Below are positions 36,192 through 43,937 of a stretch of DNA of 64,000 bases, in pieces. The DNA is taken from the NCBI GenBank assembly GCA_965223025.1, contig CBDCVP010000023.1:1426001-1490000 (forward strand), given 5' to 3'. Numbering within the stretch: the first letter of the stretch is position 1; each line of letters begins with the position of its first letter. Origin of the DNA: JABDMH01 sp965223025 (lineage in GTDB: Bacteria > Bacteroidota > Bacteroidia > Chitinophagales > Saprospiraceae). The notes below the pieces were generated by a model. That model was not told where the DNA came from. It ran no database searches and saw only the letters and a program-made list of their open reading frames with translations. A program made the translations under genes and the position numbers.

Positions 36192-36701
36192 TCAATAGGA
36201 TGAAAAACCTTTCTCACGCAATCGATCGATTTTTTCTTGTACTCCGGATTTCAATTCCTCCTTGTAGTCTGAGACTTTCTGTTGTACCAACCGATCGGAT
36301 GAGCCAATGATCTGTGCGGCTAAGATGCCCGCATTCTTAGCACCATTGAGCGCGACTGTAGCCACCGGTACACCTCCTGGCATCTGCAATATACTCAGCA
36401 CAGAATCCCATCCATCGATTGAGTTGGAAGACTTGATGGGTACCCCAATGACTGGTAATGGACTGATGGCGGCCACCATGCCAGGGAGATGAGCCGCGCC
36501 ACCCGCTCCGGCGATGATCACCCGCAAACCTCGATGATGAGCCTTGCTGGCAAAGTCAAACATGCGGTCTGGTGTCCGATGAGCAGAAACGATCGTCATC
36601 TCAAAGTCAATATTGAATGTGGAGAGAATCACGGAGGCTTCCTTCATGATCGGAAGGTCTGAATCCGAACCCATGATGATACTGACGATAGGATTTGACA
36701 T
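36192..36701 (-). CDS. purE: N5-carboxyaminoimidazole ribonucleotide mutase
   Basis: A 169-residue class I PurE. It moves the carboxyl group from N5-CAIR to C4 to make CAIR in purine synthesis. The three active-site loops are clear: GSDSDLPIMKEA (about 11-22), SAHRTPDRMF (about 39-48) and GAGGAAHLPGM (about 66-76). It forms octamers in known members. The gene is complete and starts with ATG. purK is not adjacent in this window. It is monocistronic by position and convergent with fhs. Confidence 0.96.
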   Translation of the reverse strand: MSNPIVSIIMGSDSDLPIMKEASVILSTFNIDFEMTIVSAHRTPDRMFDFASKAHHRGLRVIIAGAGGAAHLPGMVAAISPLPVIGVPIKSSNSIDGWDSVLSILQMPGGVPVATVALNGAKNAGILAAQIIGSSDRLVQQKVSDYKEELKSGVQEKIDRLREKGFSSY

Positions 36702-36996
36702 TACGTGCCTACTTTAGTGCCAGATAAAGGTAGTCTTCTACAGCAAGAGTCACAAGTCATTTCTTATCATGTGCATGGATGGATATCAGCTGAAACGCAT
36801 CGCAGGATCTAGAGGCAGAATGGGTAGGACACTGGTGATTTTTTTTATCTTCCCCTCATCATCCAGATTAACCTGTGAGGTCACTCTGAAAGGGGACAAT
36901 ACACGCTGTAAATAGGTCATTTGTGATGAAAACGTCGCCACAAGAAACATGGGTGAATTGCCACTTTACGTAGTGAACTAAACAAGCTACCTGCAC
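36702..36996. other. Intergenic region between purE and pyrC
   Basis: This 295-bp stretch lies between the divergent starts of purE and the dihydroorotase gene. It includes a T-run near 36840. No TAnnTTTG promoter, small gene or structured RNA was recognised. Confidence 0.45.
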
Positions 36997-38340
36997 ATGA
37001 ACACGGTCCTGATTAAAAATGCTACTATCGTCAATGAGGGCGCACAAATGGTGGGCGATGTACTGGTCAAGGACGGCCGGATCAGTCAGGTTGGGAGTGT
37101 CATCGACACCCAAACGGCAGTATATGAAATTGATGCTACTGGTTTGATTTGTATGCCAGGCATTATCGATGATCAGGTGCATTTTAGAGAGCCAGGGATG
37201 GAGTATAAAGCTACCATCGCTACCGAGTCAAAGGCAGCTCTGGCGGGTGGTGTGACGAGCTTTATGGAAATGCCCAATACTGCACCACCGGCATTGACTC
37301 AAGACCTGCTTGAAGAGAAGTATCGCATCGCCGCTGGCACTGCCTCCACAAACTACTCTTTCTTCATGGGCGCTTCCAATGATAACATTGAAGAGATCCT
37401 TAAAACCGATCCAGAAAAGGTATGTGGCATCAAGGTTTTCATGGGATCCAGTACCGGAAATATGCTCGTGGATGATGAGAATGCATTAGAAGATATTTTT
37501 TCCAGGGTATCCATGTTGGTGGCCACACACTGTGAGGATGAACAAACGATCCGGAGCAATCTCGATCGACTAAAGAGCATACATGGTGACCGCTTGCAGG
37601 CATCGCATCATCCGCTTGTGCGCAGTGTCGATGGTTGCCTACTCAGCTCCACTCGTGCCGTGAATCTCGCCAAGGCCAATGGTACACGATTGCACATACT
37701 GCATATCAGCACAGGTGAGGAGCTTGTCTTGTTTGATAATGCAGTACCGCTTACTGAGAAGAGAATTACAGCAGAAGTCTGTGTACACCATCTCTATTTT
37801 GATGCTGGAGATTATGAGTGCCTGGGTAATAAAATCAAGTGCAACCCAGCCATTAAAGATCCTCGTCACAAGGCATCGCTTTTCACAGCACTTCTCGATG
37901 ACCGGCTTGATATCATCGCTACAGACCATGCTCCCCATCTTATCAGTGAGAAGGATGAAGCATATCTCCGGGCTCCTTCTGGTTTGCCGTTGGTCCAACA
38001 TAGCCTTACCTTAATGCTAGATTTCTATCATCAGGGTCGCATTTCCTTAGAGAAAATTGTGGAAAAAATGTGTCATGCACCCGCGGAGTGCTTTAAGATC
38101 AAAGAGAGGGGTTATCTTCGCGAGGGCTATTGGGGAGACATCCTTCTTGTCGATCCTAAGAAACAATGGACGATTCAGAAAGAGAACATCCACTATAAAT
38201 GCGGGTGGTCACCATTGGAAGGTAAAACGTTCTCAGGTAGAGTTACACATACTATCCTAAATGGTGATTTGGCTTATGAAAAAGGAGTTTTTTACGGTCA
38301 ACGGGGAAAACGCATCGCCTTCGATCGAAAAACAGGGTAG
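36997..38340 (+). CDS. pyrC: Dihydroorotase (type I, Bacteroidota variant)
   Basis: A 447-residue amidohydrolase that closes carbamoyl-aspartate to dihydroorotate in pyrimidine synthesis. The metal-site segment reads IDDQVHFREPG (about 57-67), where most dihydroorotases have a His in place of Gln60 (DxHxH). Other ligand motifs are intact: the carboxylated Lys in GIKVFMGSSTGNML (about 145), His in ATHCED, His in LHILHIST and the Asp in IIATDHAPH. I recall the Gln variant as usual for Bacteroidota enzymes, so loss of function is unlikely. Substrate-binding FREPG and MPNTAPP are present. The neighbours are unrelated; the gene is monocistronic. Confidence 0.88.
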   Translation: MNTVLIKNATIVNEGAQMVGDVLVKDGRISQVGSVIDTQTAVYEIDATGLICMPGIIDDQVHFREPGMEYKATIATESKAALAGGVTSFMEMPNTAPPALTQDLLEEKYRIAAGTASTNYSFFMGASNDNIEEILKTDPEKVCGIKVFMGSSTGNMLVDDENALEDIFSRVSMLVATHCEDEQTIRSNLDRLKSIHGDRLQASHHPLVRSVDGCLLSSTRAVNLAKANGTRLHILHISTGEELVLFDNAVPLTEKRITAEVCVHHLYFDAGDYECLGNKIKCNPAIKDPRHKASLFTALLDDRLDIIATDHAPHLISEKDEAYLRAPSGLPLVQHSLTLMLDFYHQGRISLEKIVEKMCHAPAECFKIKERGYLREGYWGDILLVDPKKQWTIQKENIHYKCGWSPLEGKTFSGRVTHTILNGDLAYEKGVFYGQRGKRIAFDRKTG

Positions 38341-38418
38341 CGACAGATGGATTGATGAATGCCAGCATGATAAAAGATTTTGAAGCGTACAGGCACATAT
38401 TATAATGGACATCGGTAA

Positions 38419-39786
38419 ATGACAGTAATGACTAATACCATCAATCGAAGAAGATTCTTAAGAACTACAGCCACAGCAGTCTCTCTTTCTGCCCTGATGC
38501 CTAATAGCTTTGGAGCTCTCAATCAACCAAAGCCCAGAAGGGTGGGTTTGATCGGAGCAGGGTGGTATGGAAAAAACGACGTATTTAGGTTAATCCAGGT
38601 GGCGCCAGTGGAGGTGGTAGCTATCTGTGATGTGGATAAGCGACTGCTAGCTTCCGCAGCCCAACTTGTGAGTCAGCGCCAGGAGTCTGGGAATGTCCCG
38701 AAAACTTATACAGACTACCGGCGGTTGCTTGCGGAGCAAAAACTTGATATCGTGATCGTGGGCTCGCCAGATCATTGGCATGCATTGCAAGCCATCGATG
38801 CCATGAAAGCAGGAGCTCATGTGTATTGTCAGAAGCCCATCAGTGTGGATGTCATGGAAGGTGAGGCCATGTTAGCCATGGCTCGAAAACTGGGCAAGGT
38901 CGTGCAGATAGGAACTCAGCGACGCAGCACTCCCCATCTGATGGAAGCGAAGCGTGAAATCGTAGACAAGGGCCTGCTGGGCAGGGTGAATCACGTCGAG
39001 ATGTGCTGCTACTATCATATGCGTGCTAATGGTAATCCACCTGTGCAGGAGGTACCAGATTTCCTCGACTACGAGATGTGGACCGGACCGGCACCAATGA
39101 GACCTTATGACGGTATTCCTCACATTCGTTGGTGGCGTACTTTCATGGAGTATGGCAATGGGATTATGGGCGACATGTGTGTCCACATGTTTGACACAGC
39201 ACGCTGGCTCCTGGGTTTGGGATGGCCAAAAAGAATATCGTCGTATGGCGGCATCTTTCAAGAAAAGCTTGGAAAATCAAACATTGCGGACACCCAATCT
39301 GCATGGTTCGAGTACGAAGATCTCAACCTTGTGTGGCAGCATCGTGCCTGGGGAAATCCAGCCGATGAAAAATATCCGTGGTCTGTGATTCTATATGGAG
39401 ATAAGGGTAAGCTCAAGATGAGCACTATGCAGTACGATTTTGTGCCATATGCAAAAGATCTTGAGCCTGTGCACAAGGACGTGGTTTATGAAAAGGAAAA
39501 ATACCCCGAAGACATTGAGGAAGAGCGAATAGAATTGAATGCTGCTCCCGCGACCAGATTGCACATGCTTGACTTCCTGGATGCCATCGATCAAGGCACT
39601 CGTCCAGTAGCGGATGTGGAAGAAGGGCTCATCTCTACTGCGAGCTGTATTTTAGCCAATATATCCATGAAATTGGGCAGGCCTTTGGTATACGATCATG
39701 AAACCAAGCAAGTCGTGGACGATGAGGAGGCAACGGCATTGCTGCAGAGACCATATCGCAAGCCCTGGAAGCATCCAGCTGGCTAA
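38419..39786 (+). CDS. Gfo/Idh/MocA family oxidoreductase with Tat-type signal
   Basis: A 455-residue exported NAD(P)-dependent oxidoreductase. The N-terminus has a twin-arginine-type signal (NRRRFLRTTATAVSLSALM, about 8-26). A Rossmann domain (VGLIGAGWYGKNDVFRLI, about 42-59) is followed by the family's catalytic EKP-like motif, here VYCQKPISVD (about 136-145). The C-terminal alpha/beta domain includes 'GPAPMRPYDGIPHIRWWRTF' and 'GDMCVHMFDTARWLLGL'. Such Bacteroidota/Planctomycetes members act on sugars or sugar amines in the periplasm; the substrate is unknown. The gene stands alone and converges on the operon that ends with the 39867 lipoprotein. Confidence 0.9.
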   Translation: MTVMTNTINRRRFLRTTATAVSLSALMPNSFGALNQPKPRRVGLIGAGWYGKNDVFRLIQVAPVEVVAICDVDKRLLASAAQLVSQRQESGNVPKTYTDYRRLLAEQKLDIVIVGSPDHWHALQAIDAMKAGAHVYCQKPISVDVMEGEAMLAMARKLGKVVQIGTQRRSTPHLMEAKREIVDKGLLGRVNHVEMCCYYHMRANGNPPVQEVPDFLDYEMWTGPAPMRPYDGIPHIRWWRTFMEYGNGIMGDMCVHMFDTARWLLGLGWPKRISSYGGIFQEKLGKSNIADTQSAWFEYEDLNLVWQHRAWGNPADEKYPWSVILYGDKGKLKMSTMQYDFVPYAKDLEPVHKDVVYEKEKYPEDIEEERIELNAAPATRLHMLDFLDAIDQGTRPVADVEEGLISTASCILANISMKLGRPLVYDHETKQVVDDEEATALLQRPYRKPWKHPAG

Positions 39787-39866
39787 AGAGCATAATCAAT
39801 GCTACCTTCTTGCTTTATAGAGCGGGAACTCAGAATTCATAGGTCAACACCTTGTGGCAAGACTCG

Positions 39867-40511
39867 TTAACGCAGGTAATCGCTCACCCGGTGATAGTTA
39901 GCCAGAAACCAAGTTTTAGGCATTAGGGTAGTGTCATCTGATCCGTAATAGCCATATCCAACGATCTGATAGTTTTCCGTGGATACCTTTTCCCGAAAAT
40001 ATTCTTTGTGTAGTGGAGAAGACTCATTTCTCGACCATATGATGGTATGATCGCCTTCTTCAGTACCAGCATGTACGATCTTTTCATCGGGTTTCTGCAC
40101 GACACACCACATCTTACCGCGCTCGATTTTATTCACACCATTTGACTTGACCAGTGTGGTATCCCCCTCACTCACGTAGATATCGGTGATATCAACTGTC
40201 TGATAATAAGGTGTATGAGATTGATATTCCTGTCGGACCGCTATACTATCCATGATTTTGAGACTGGGACCTAAAAAAAACTTCTCGTTCAGAAGGTCTG
40301 GAGTCATCTCACCATCGATCTGACCTTCTTGGTGCTCGTAGATGTAGAAGGTGCCCTCCCAAATTCCGTCCAGGGGTTTATAGACATCCTTGTAGGCGAG
40401 ATCTGCCTTTACAAAGGTCGGTTCGGTCAGATCTTGATCCACCGTTACCTTGCGAGCACAGGCATAAGACAAGAAGAGCAGCATTAAGAAGAGCACTGGT
40501 GAAACCTTCAT
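39867..40511 (-). CDS. Lipoprotein of unknown function
   Basis: A 214-residue exported protein beginning MKVSPVLFLMLLFLSYACAR, with a lipobox-like SYAC. The mature part shows a beta-rich pattern with 'PLDGIWEGTFYIYEHQEGQ' and 'IVGYGYYGSDDTTLMPKTWF'. It might be a calycin-type domain that binds a small lipophilic ligand; I do not recognise a named family. The frame extends four codons upstream to 40523. It is the last gene of a likely operon (TPR protein, RibH, MBL hydrolase, this gene) and lies 38 bp after the MBL hydrolase stop. The function is unknown. Confidence 0.72.
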   Translation of the reverse strand: MKVSPVLFLMLLFLSYACARKVTVDQDLTEPTFVKADLAYKDVYKPLDGIWEGTFYIYEHQEGQIDGEMTPDLLNEKFFLGPSLKIMDSIAVRQEYQSHTPYYQTVDITDIYVSEGDTTLVKSNGVNKIERGKMWCVVQKPDEKIVHAGTEEGDHTIIWSRNESSPLHKEYFREKVSTENYQIVGYGYYGSDDTTLMPKTWFLANYHRVSDYLR

Positions 40512-40549
40512 AAGGGATGCCATTTATAGTTGAATAAGGCTGATCGACA

Positions 40550-41392
40550 TTAGTCGGGCATTGCACCTCCCGACTTTAGCCGATAACGACCATTTTCGCT
40601 TCTTTCAACAGACGCAATTTCCATGGCAGGGTCATGCTCAAAAATTATTGTCCGATCTTCAGTGATGCACTCCATCAAAACCCGTTCTTTCTCTTCCAGG
40701 GTCAAGGCGGGCTGCATATCATATGCCATAATATAGGGCAACCTAATGTGCCAGCGCGAGGGTATTAGGTCTGCACCAAAGATGTACTTAGCATCGCCAT
40801 TGTCAATGAGTAACAGCATTTGAGCATGAGTGTGACCATGTACGAATCTCACCTTCAATCCAGGCATCCATTCCACATCATCTTCTTGATAATCAATGAA
40901 CTTCAGCACTCCCTGTTGTTCGAGGGGTAAGAAGTTTTCTTCGATGAAAGAGGCTGCCTCCCTGGGGTTAGGTTTACCAGCATATTTATGGTGCAACTCG
41001 TTTGACCAAAATGTGGCATTGGGGAAGGTGGGTACAATATTTCCCTTGGCGTCCAGTGTTAAGGCACCTCCTACGTGGTCAAAATGATAATGGGTGATGA
41101 AGACATCGGTTATTTCTTCTACACTTAACCCCAACCCCTTAATGGAATCGGTAAGTTCTCGACCATGGGGATAAAAATGAGACCTAAACTTTTCACCCTG
41201 TTTAAAACCAATGCCCGTATCTACCAAGATCTTCCTATCAGCCATCTCAATCAGTAGGCTTCGCATCGACCATGGGCACATGTTTTCATCGTCAGCTGGG
41301 TTGAGCCGGTGCCACATCCGCTTGGGTACTACACCAAACATAGCACCACCGTCCAACTTAAACATTCCTGCTTCAAGTGTTCTTATCTTCAT
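40550..41392 (-). CDS. MBL-fold metallohydrolase
   Basis: A 280-residue metallo-beta-lactamase-fold hydrolase. The zinc site motif HxHxDH is seen as THYHFDHVGG (about residues 96-105). Further ligands are the His of 'VRFVHGHTHAQM' (about 184), the Asp of 'YIFGADLIPS' and the His of 'IIFEHDP' near 255. This arrangement matches quorum-quenching lactonase-like and glyoxalase-II-like groups, but the substrate cannot be assigned. The start codon overlaps the ribH stop (ATGA), so translation is coupled to riboflavin synthesis genes. A role in removing a reactive intermediate is possible but speculative. Confidence 0.88.
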   Translation of the reverse strand: MKIRTLEAGMFKLDGGAMFGVVPKRMWHRLNPADDENMCPWSMRSLLIEMADRKILVDTGIGFKQGEKFRSHFYPHGRELTDSIKGLGLSVEEITDVFITHYHFDHVGGALTLDAKGNIVPTFPNATFWSNELHHKYAGKPNPREAASFIEENFLPLEQQGVLKFIDYQEDDVEWMPGLKVRFVHGHTHAQMLLLIDNGDAKYIFGADLIPSRWHIRLPYIMAYDMQPALTLEEKERVLMECITEDRTIIFEHDPAMEIASVERSENGRYRLKSGGAMPD

Positions 41393-41913
41393 TTCTTGTT
41401 AAATCCAATGGAATCTACGCTCTCACGAAGTCCGCGTTTGAGCTCAATCATCTTCAATGCTGTGATAGCTGCCTCTTCGCCTTTGTTTCCGTGCTTACCA
41501 CCAGAACGATCTCTTGCTTGCTCCAGATTTGAGGTAGTAAGTAAGCCAAATATGAAGGGCTTGGCGCGCATGAGCGATAGTTGGGTCAATCCATGGGCTA
41601 CGGCATAGTTGATGTACTCATTATGCTTCGTTTCACCCTGGACAACGCACCCGAGGCAAATGACCGCATCGGGACCGTGCCTATCATCGATCATCCTGGC
41701 CGCGGCAGGTAATTCAAAAGATCCCGGCACGTGGAATACAGAAATACAGTCCTTTTCCAACCCCACCTGTGTTAGTGTTTCTTGGCAGGCCTGAAGCATC
41801 GCATGGGTGATTTCCTGATTCCAATCTGCCACGACAATGCTTACGGTCACTCCGGCAGGATCGGTCAAATCGCTGAGGTCGTATTGGGCCAGACTTTTGA
41901 GGGTTGAACTCAT
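41389..41913 (-). CDS. ribH: 6,7-dimethyl-8-ribityllumazine synthase
   Basis: A 174-residue enzyme of riboflavin synthesis that condenses 3,4-dihydroxy-2-butanone phosphate with 5-amino-6-ribitylaminouracil. Family motifs are the N-terminal strand VSIVVADWNQEIT, FHVPGSFELPAAA (about 60-72), CLGCVVQGETKHNEYI (about 85-100, with the catalytic His) and 'FGLLTTSNLEQARDRSGG' (about 123-140). The C-terminal tail is slightly longer than usual. The TPR protein gene lies 244 bp upstream on the same strand, and the MBL hydrolase follows with a 4-bp overlap. ribH with a nearby TPR gene is a pairing I recall in other Bacteroidota. Confidence 0.95.
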   Translation of the reverse strand: MSSTLKSLAQYDLSDLTDPAGVTVSIVVADWNQEITHAMLQACQETLTQVGLEKDCISVFHVPGSFELPAAARMIDDRHGPDAVICLGCVVQGETKHNEYINYAVAHGLTQLSLMRAKPFIFGLLTTSNLEQARDRSGGKHGNKGEEAAITALKMIELKRGLRESVDSIGFNKK

Positions 41914-42157
41914 CCGCAGAATTTATTGACTACAAAAGTAAAAAAGGCCCAACCATCAGGAGCAACTGAGCTATCTAAAAATCGGTGGTCTTGTTAAAAT
42001 GGCAATATTAGCTCGGCTTGAACATGGAATCATCAATAAATCAAGCATTTTAGCATCTTGGATGGGATTTTCACTTGGCAAGGAAAATTAAGCAATCTCC
42101 AAAGACCGATTTTTGAAATGGTAGTCAACCAAATTGAGCTCCATCCCGGCCTTTTCC

Positions 42158-42856
42158 TCAATTGAGCGCCGCTTCTGCCCGTTCGATAAATTTGTCAATA
42201 TTAAAGCCATCCTGACTTTTGGCATAGTCTCGCTTAATTTCCTTGTAGACTTCGGCTGCTTCCTCATGATTACCTTGTTTTTCATAAAGGAGCCCCAACT
42301 TTTTCAGATAATAGGGTGTGAGAAAATCGTTGTCGGCGGCATTAGCTGCAGACCTGTAGGCCTTAATGGCTTTGTCAAACTCTTCCAGCTCAGAGAAAGC
42401 ATCACCCAGTGCACCATATTTCATGATGGGTGTAACTTCACCCGCGGGATCAAAATCTTGTAGATAACTCACCGCCGCATCAAACTTTCCGAGATGTAGG
42501 TAAGATACACCCGCATAGTAGTTGGCCAGATTTGCCACATCGGTTCCCTTATAGGTGTCAATGATGTCGAGAAATCCGGAGTAACCACCACCGGGATTGA
42601 GGAGTGCCAACTCAAAGGAATCACGATGAAATTGAAGCTCCGCCTGGAAGATTTGATCGGCAGCTTCGATCTCTCGGGGCAACTTGTAAAACTGGTTGTA
42701 GGCAAAATAGCCCCCGACGATCAGAGCCAAACCACCCAGAATGCTCAATAGGATGTTCTGGTTTCTTTCAAAAAAATCTCCGGCCTGTTCTGTTACCTCT
42801 ACTATATCGACGATTGTTTCTTCCTCTGCTCGTCGTGTTTTTTTTCTCCTAGCCAT
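42158..42856 (-). CDS. Membrane-anchored TPR protein (YfgM-like)
   Basis: A 232-residue protein. A basic/acidic N-terminus (MARRKKTRRAEEE) precedes one membrane helix (about 38-56, ILLSILGGLALIVGGYFAY). The rest is tetratricopeptide repeats facing the periplasm (about 75-225, for example 'ANYYAGVSYLHLGKFDAAVS' and 'LGLLYEKQGNHEEAAEVYK'). The layout resembles YfgM, a partner of periplasmic chaperones. The open frame reaches 42916, but the ATG at 42856, 23 bp from a TATCTTTG -7 element, is the better start. It heads the operon with ribH. Confidence 0.82.
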   Translation of the reverse strand: MARRKKTRRAEEETIVDIVEVTEQAGDFFERNQNILLSILGGLALIVGGYFAYNQFYKLPREIEAADQIFQAELQFHRDSFELALLNPGGGYSGFLDIIDTYKGTDVANLANYYAGVSYLHLGKFDAAVSYLQDFDPAGEVTPIMKYGALGDAFSELEEFDKAIKAYRSAANAADNDFLTPYYLKKLGLLYEKQGNHEEAAEVYKEIKRDYAKSQDGFNIDKFIERAEAALN

Positions 42857-42878
42857 ACTGGTCTCCAAAAAATTTGTG

Positions 42879-42886
42879 CAAAGATA
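42879..42886 (-). promoter_or_regulatory. Candidate -7 element (TATCTTTG) for the TPR-ribH operon
   Basis: The minus strand reads TATCTTTG (TAnnTTTG) 23 bp before the ATG at 42856. A CAAA word (TTTG on the minus strand) lies only 13 bp further up, too close for the usual spacer. Confidence 0.45.
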
Positions 42887-43148
42887 GTTTTTCTCCCGAC
42901 AAAGCGTCAATCCCAAATACCATAAAGTTAGTAGGCATAAATCGCTCTTAGTGGTGGAGTGATTCCGAGATAATTACTTGAATTTATCGCCTGTTTGATA
43001 CCTCATCAAGGTAAGTAATATTGTTAAAGTATAGTCTATCTCGTAAATTAAGAGTTATATTTATTTGAATTGTTAAAAAAAATGATGATCTTACATTCGG
43101 GTTTGTCTGTTGATAAACCAACTCTGTTGGTACTGACTATTAACACTG

Positions 43149-43173
43149 AGTTTTCAAAGTGATTTTGAAAGCT
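43149..43173. promoter_or_regulatory. Inverted repeat upstream of the AP2 gene
   Basis: A stem AGTTTTCAAA / TTTGAAAGCT with one U-G wobble and a 5-base loop, 95 bp before the TTG start of the AP2/HNH-like gene. It could be an operator or a leader hairpin. With AT-rich arms a DNA-binding site is as likely as an RNA structure. Confidence 0.4.
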
Positions 43174-43267
43174 CTGAATGCTATATTGCATCAAGAATAA
43201 TAATAACAAGTGACCATGAAGAAACAGAGTTTTGATTAATTTTTTTTACCACTAAACACTCGACAAA

Positions 43268-43825
43268 TTGCTGTACAAAGTTAAACTAAAGAACGCTGAC
43301 GAGAATGTGATGCTTGACGATGAAGTCTATCACCATCTCACCAAGGATCCTTACTTAGTAAAGATCCAATTTGTAAACAACCTCAGAAAGCATTCTTCTG
43401 GATGCGCGGTCTTCCAAAAGTCTTGGAAGCGCTCTGATGGTGCTTACAAGATTGAAACCATTTATTTGCATCGGTACATCGCTGAGAAATTTCTCGATAC
43501 ACCACCGGATCCCAGGATGAACTTGGTGGGTGCGAAGAACGGCAACAAGCTGGATTGCAGGTTGGAAAACCTGGAATGGAGGACGAGGTCTACTTCAAGT
43601 AGAAATCGAAAGACAACCAGCAAAACCGGATACACAGGTGTGTATATCGAGAACAAAAAGTATCGGGCTATCATCACCATCAATGGCAAGGCGGTACATA
43701 TCGGAATGTTTAAGACACCCGAGGAAGCTGCCAGAGCTTATAACAAGCGAGCCAAAGAAGTTTACGGTGACATGGCCAAGTTGAACAAAATCAGGCGGGT
43801 CAAGAAGGAGCAAAAAACCGTATAA
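43268..43825 (+). CDS. AP2 domain protein with a degenerate HNH-like domain
   Basis: A 185-residue protein with two DNA-related domains. Residues about 60-105 match the HNH_3 pattern (IYLHRYIAEKFLDTPPD ... NGNKLDCRLENLEW), but the usual VDHINGNK or VNHIDGNK is replaced by VGAKNGNK, so the central catalytic His is absent. Residues about 118-170 are an AP2 DNA-binding domain (KTGYTGVYIENKKYRAIITI, 'IGMFKTPEEAARAYNKRA'). It is therefore more likely a DNA-binding regulator derived from a homing-type endonuclease than an active nuclease. The start is TTG at 43268; the residues right after it (LYKVKLKNAD) look like the true N-terminus. An AT-rich leader with hairpins precedes it. Confidence 0.82.
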   Translation: MLYKVKLKNADENVMLDDEVYHHLTKDPYLVKIQFVNNLRKHSSGCAVFQKSWKRSDGAYKIETIYLHRYIAEKFLDTPPDPRMNLVGAKNGNKLDCRLENLEWRTRSTSSRNRKTTSKTGYTGVYIENKKYRAIITINGKAVHIGMFKTPEEAARAYNKRAKEVYGDMAKLNKIRRVKKEQKTV

Positions 43826-43857
43826 CCAGGCCTCCTGAAAATGCAAAAAGTGATGCA

Positions 43858-43885
43858 GGGCAGTAGATCTCACGATTTACTGCCC
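43858..43885. terminator. Strong hairpin between convergent genes
   Basis: GGGCAGTA (43858-43865) pairs with TACTGCCC (43878-43885) around a 12-base loop. It lies 33 bp after the AP2 stop and 53 bp from the stop of the convergent cysteine desulfurase gene. No U-tract follows on either strand, so termination is likely but not by the classical route. Confidence 0.45.
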
Positions 43886-43937
43886 CCAATCTGCTATGCA
43901 TGAAGAAATGGCGTGCACGTCTTGCTCAGAAAATGCA

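Larger units (their letters stand above)
42857..43267. other. AT-rich intergenic region with stacked hairpins
   Basis: This 411-bp region between divergent genes is clearly richer in A+T than its surroundings. It contains a hairpin GGTTT/AAACC (43100-43119), a second hairpin CCAAC/GTTGG (43118-43130) that shares two bases with the first, and a strong 10-bp stem (next entry). No small gene or known riboswitch was recognised. Confidence 0.5.

Noticed and set aside
36868..37182. Minus-strand 104-codon frame over the start of dihydroorotase
   Set aside because: It is a shadow of the real pyrC reading frame.
43216..43239. Seven-codon frame (MKKQSFD) in the AP2 leader
   Set aside because: Too short to support as an attenuator peptide; no regulatory codon run.
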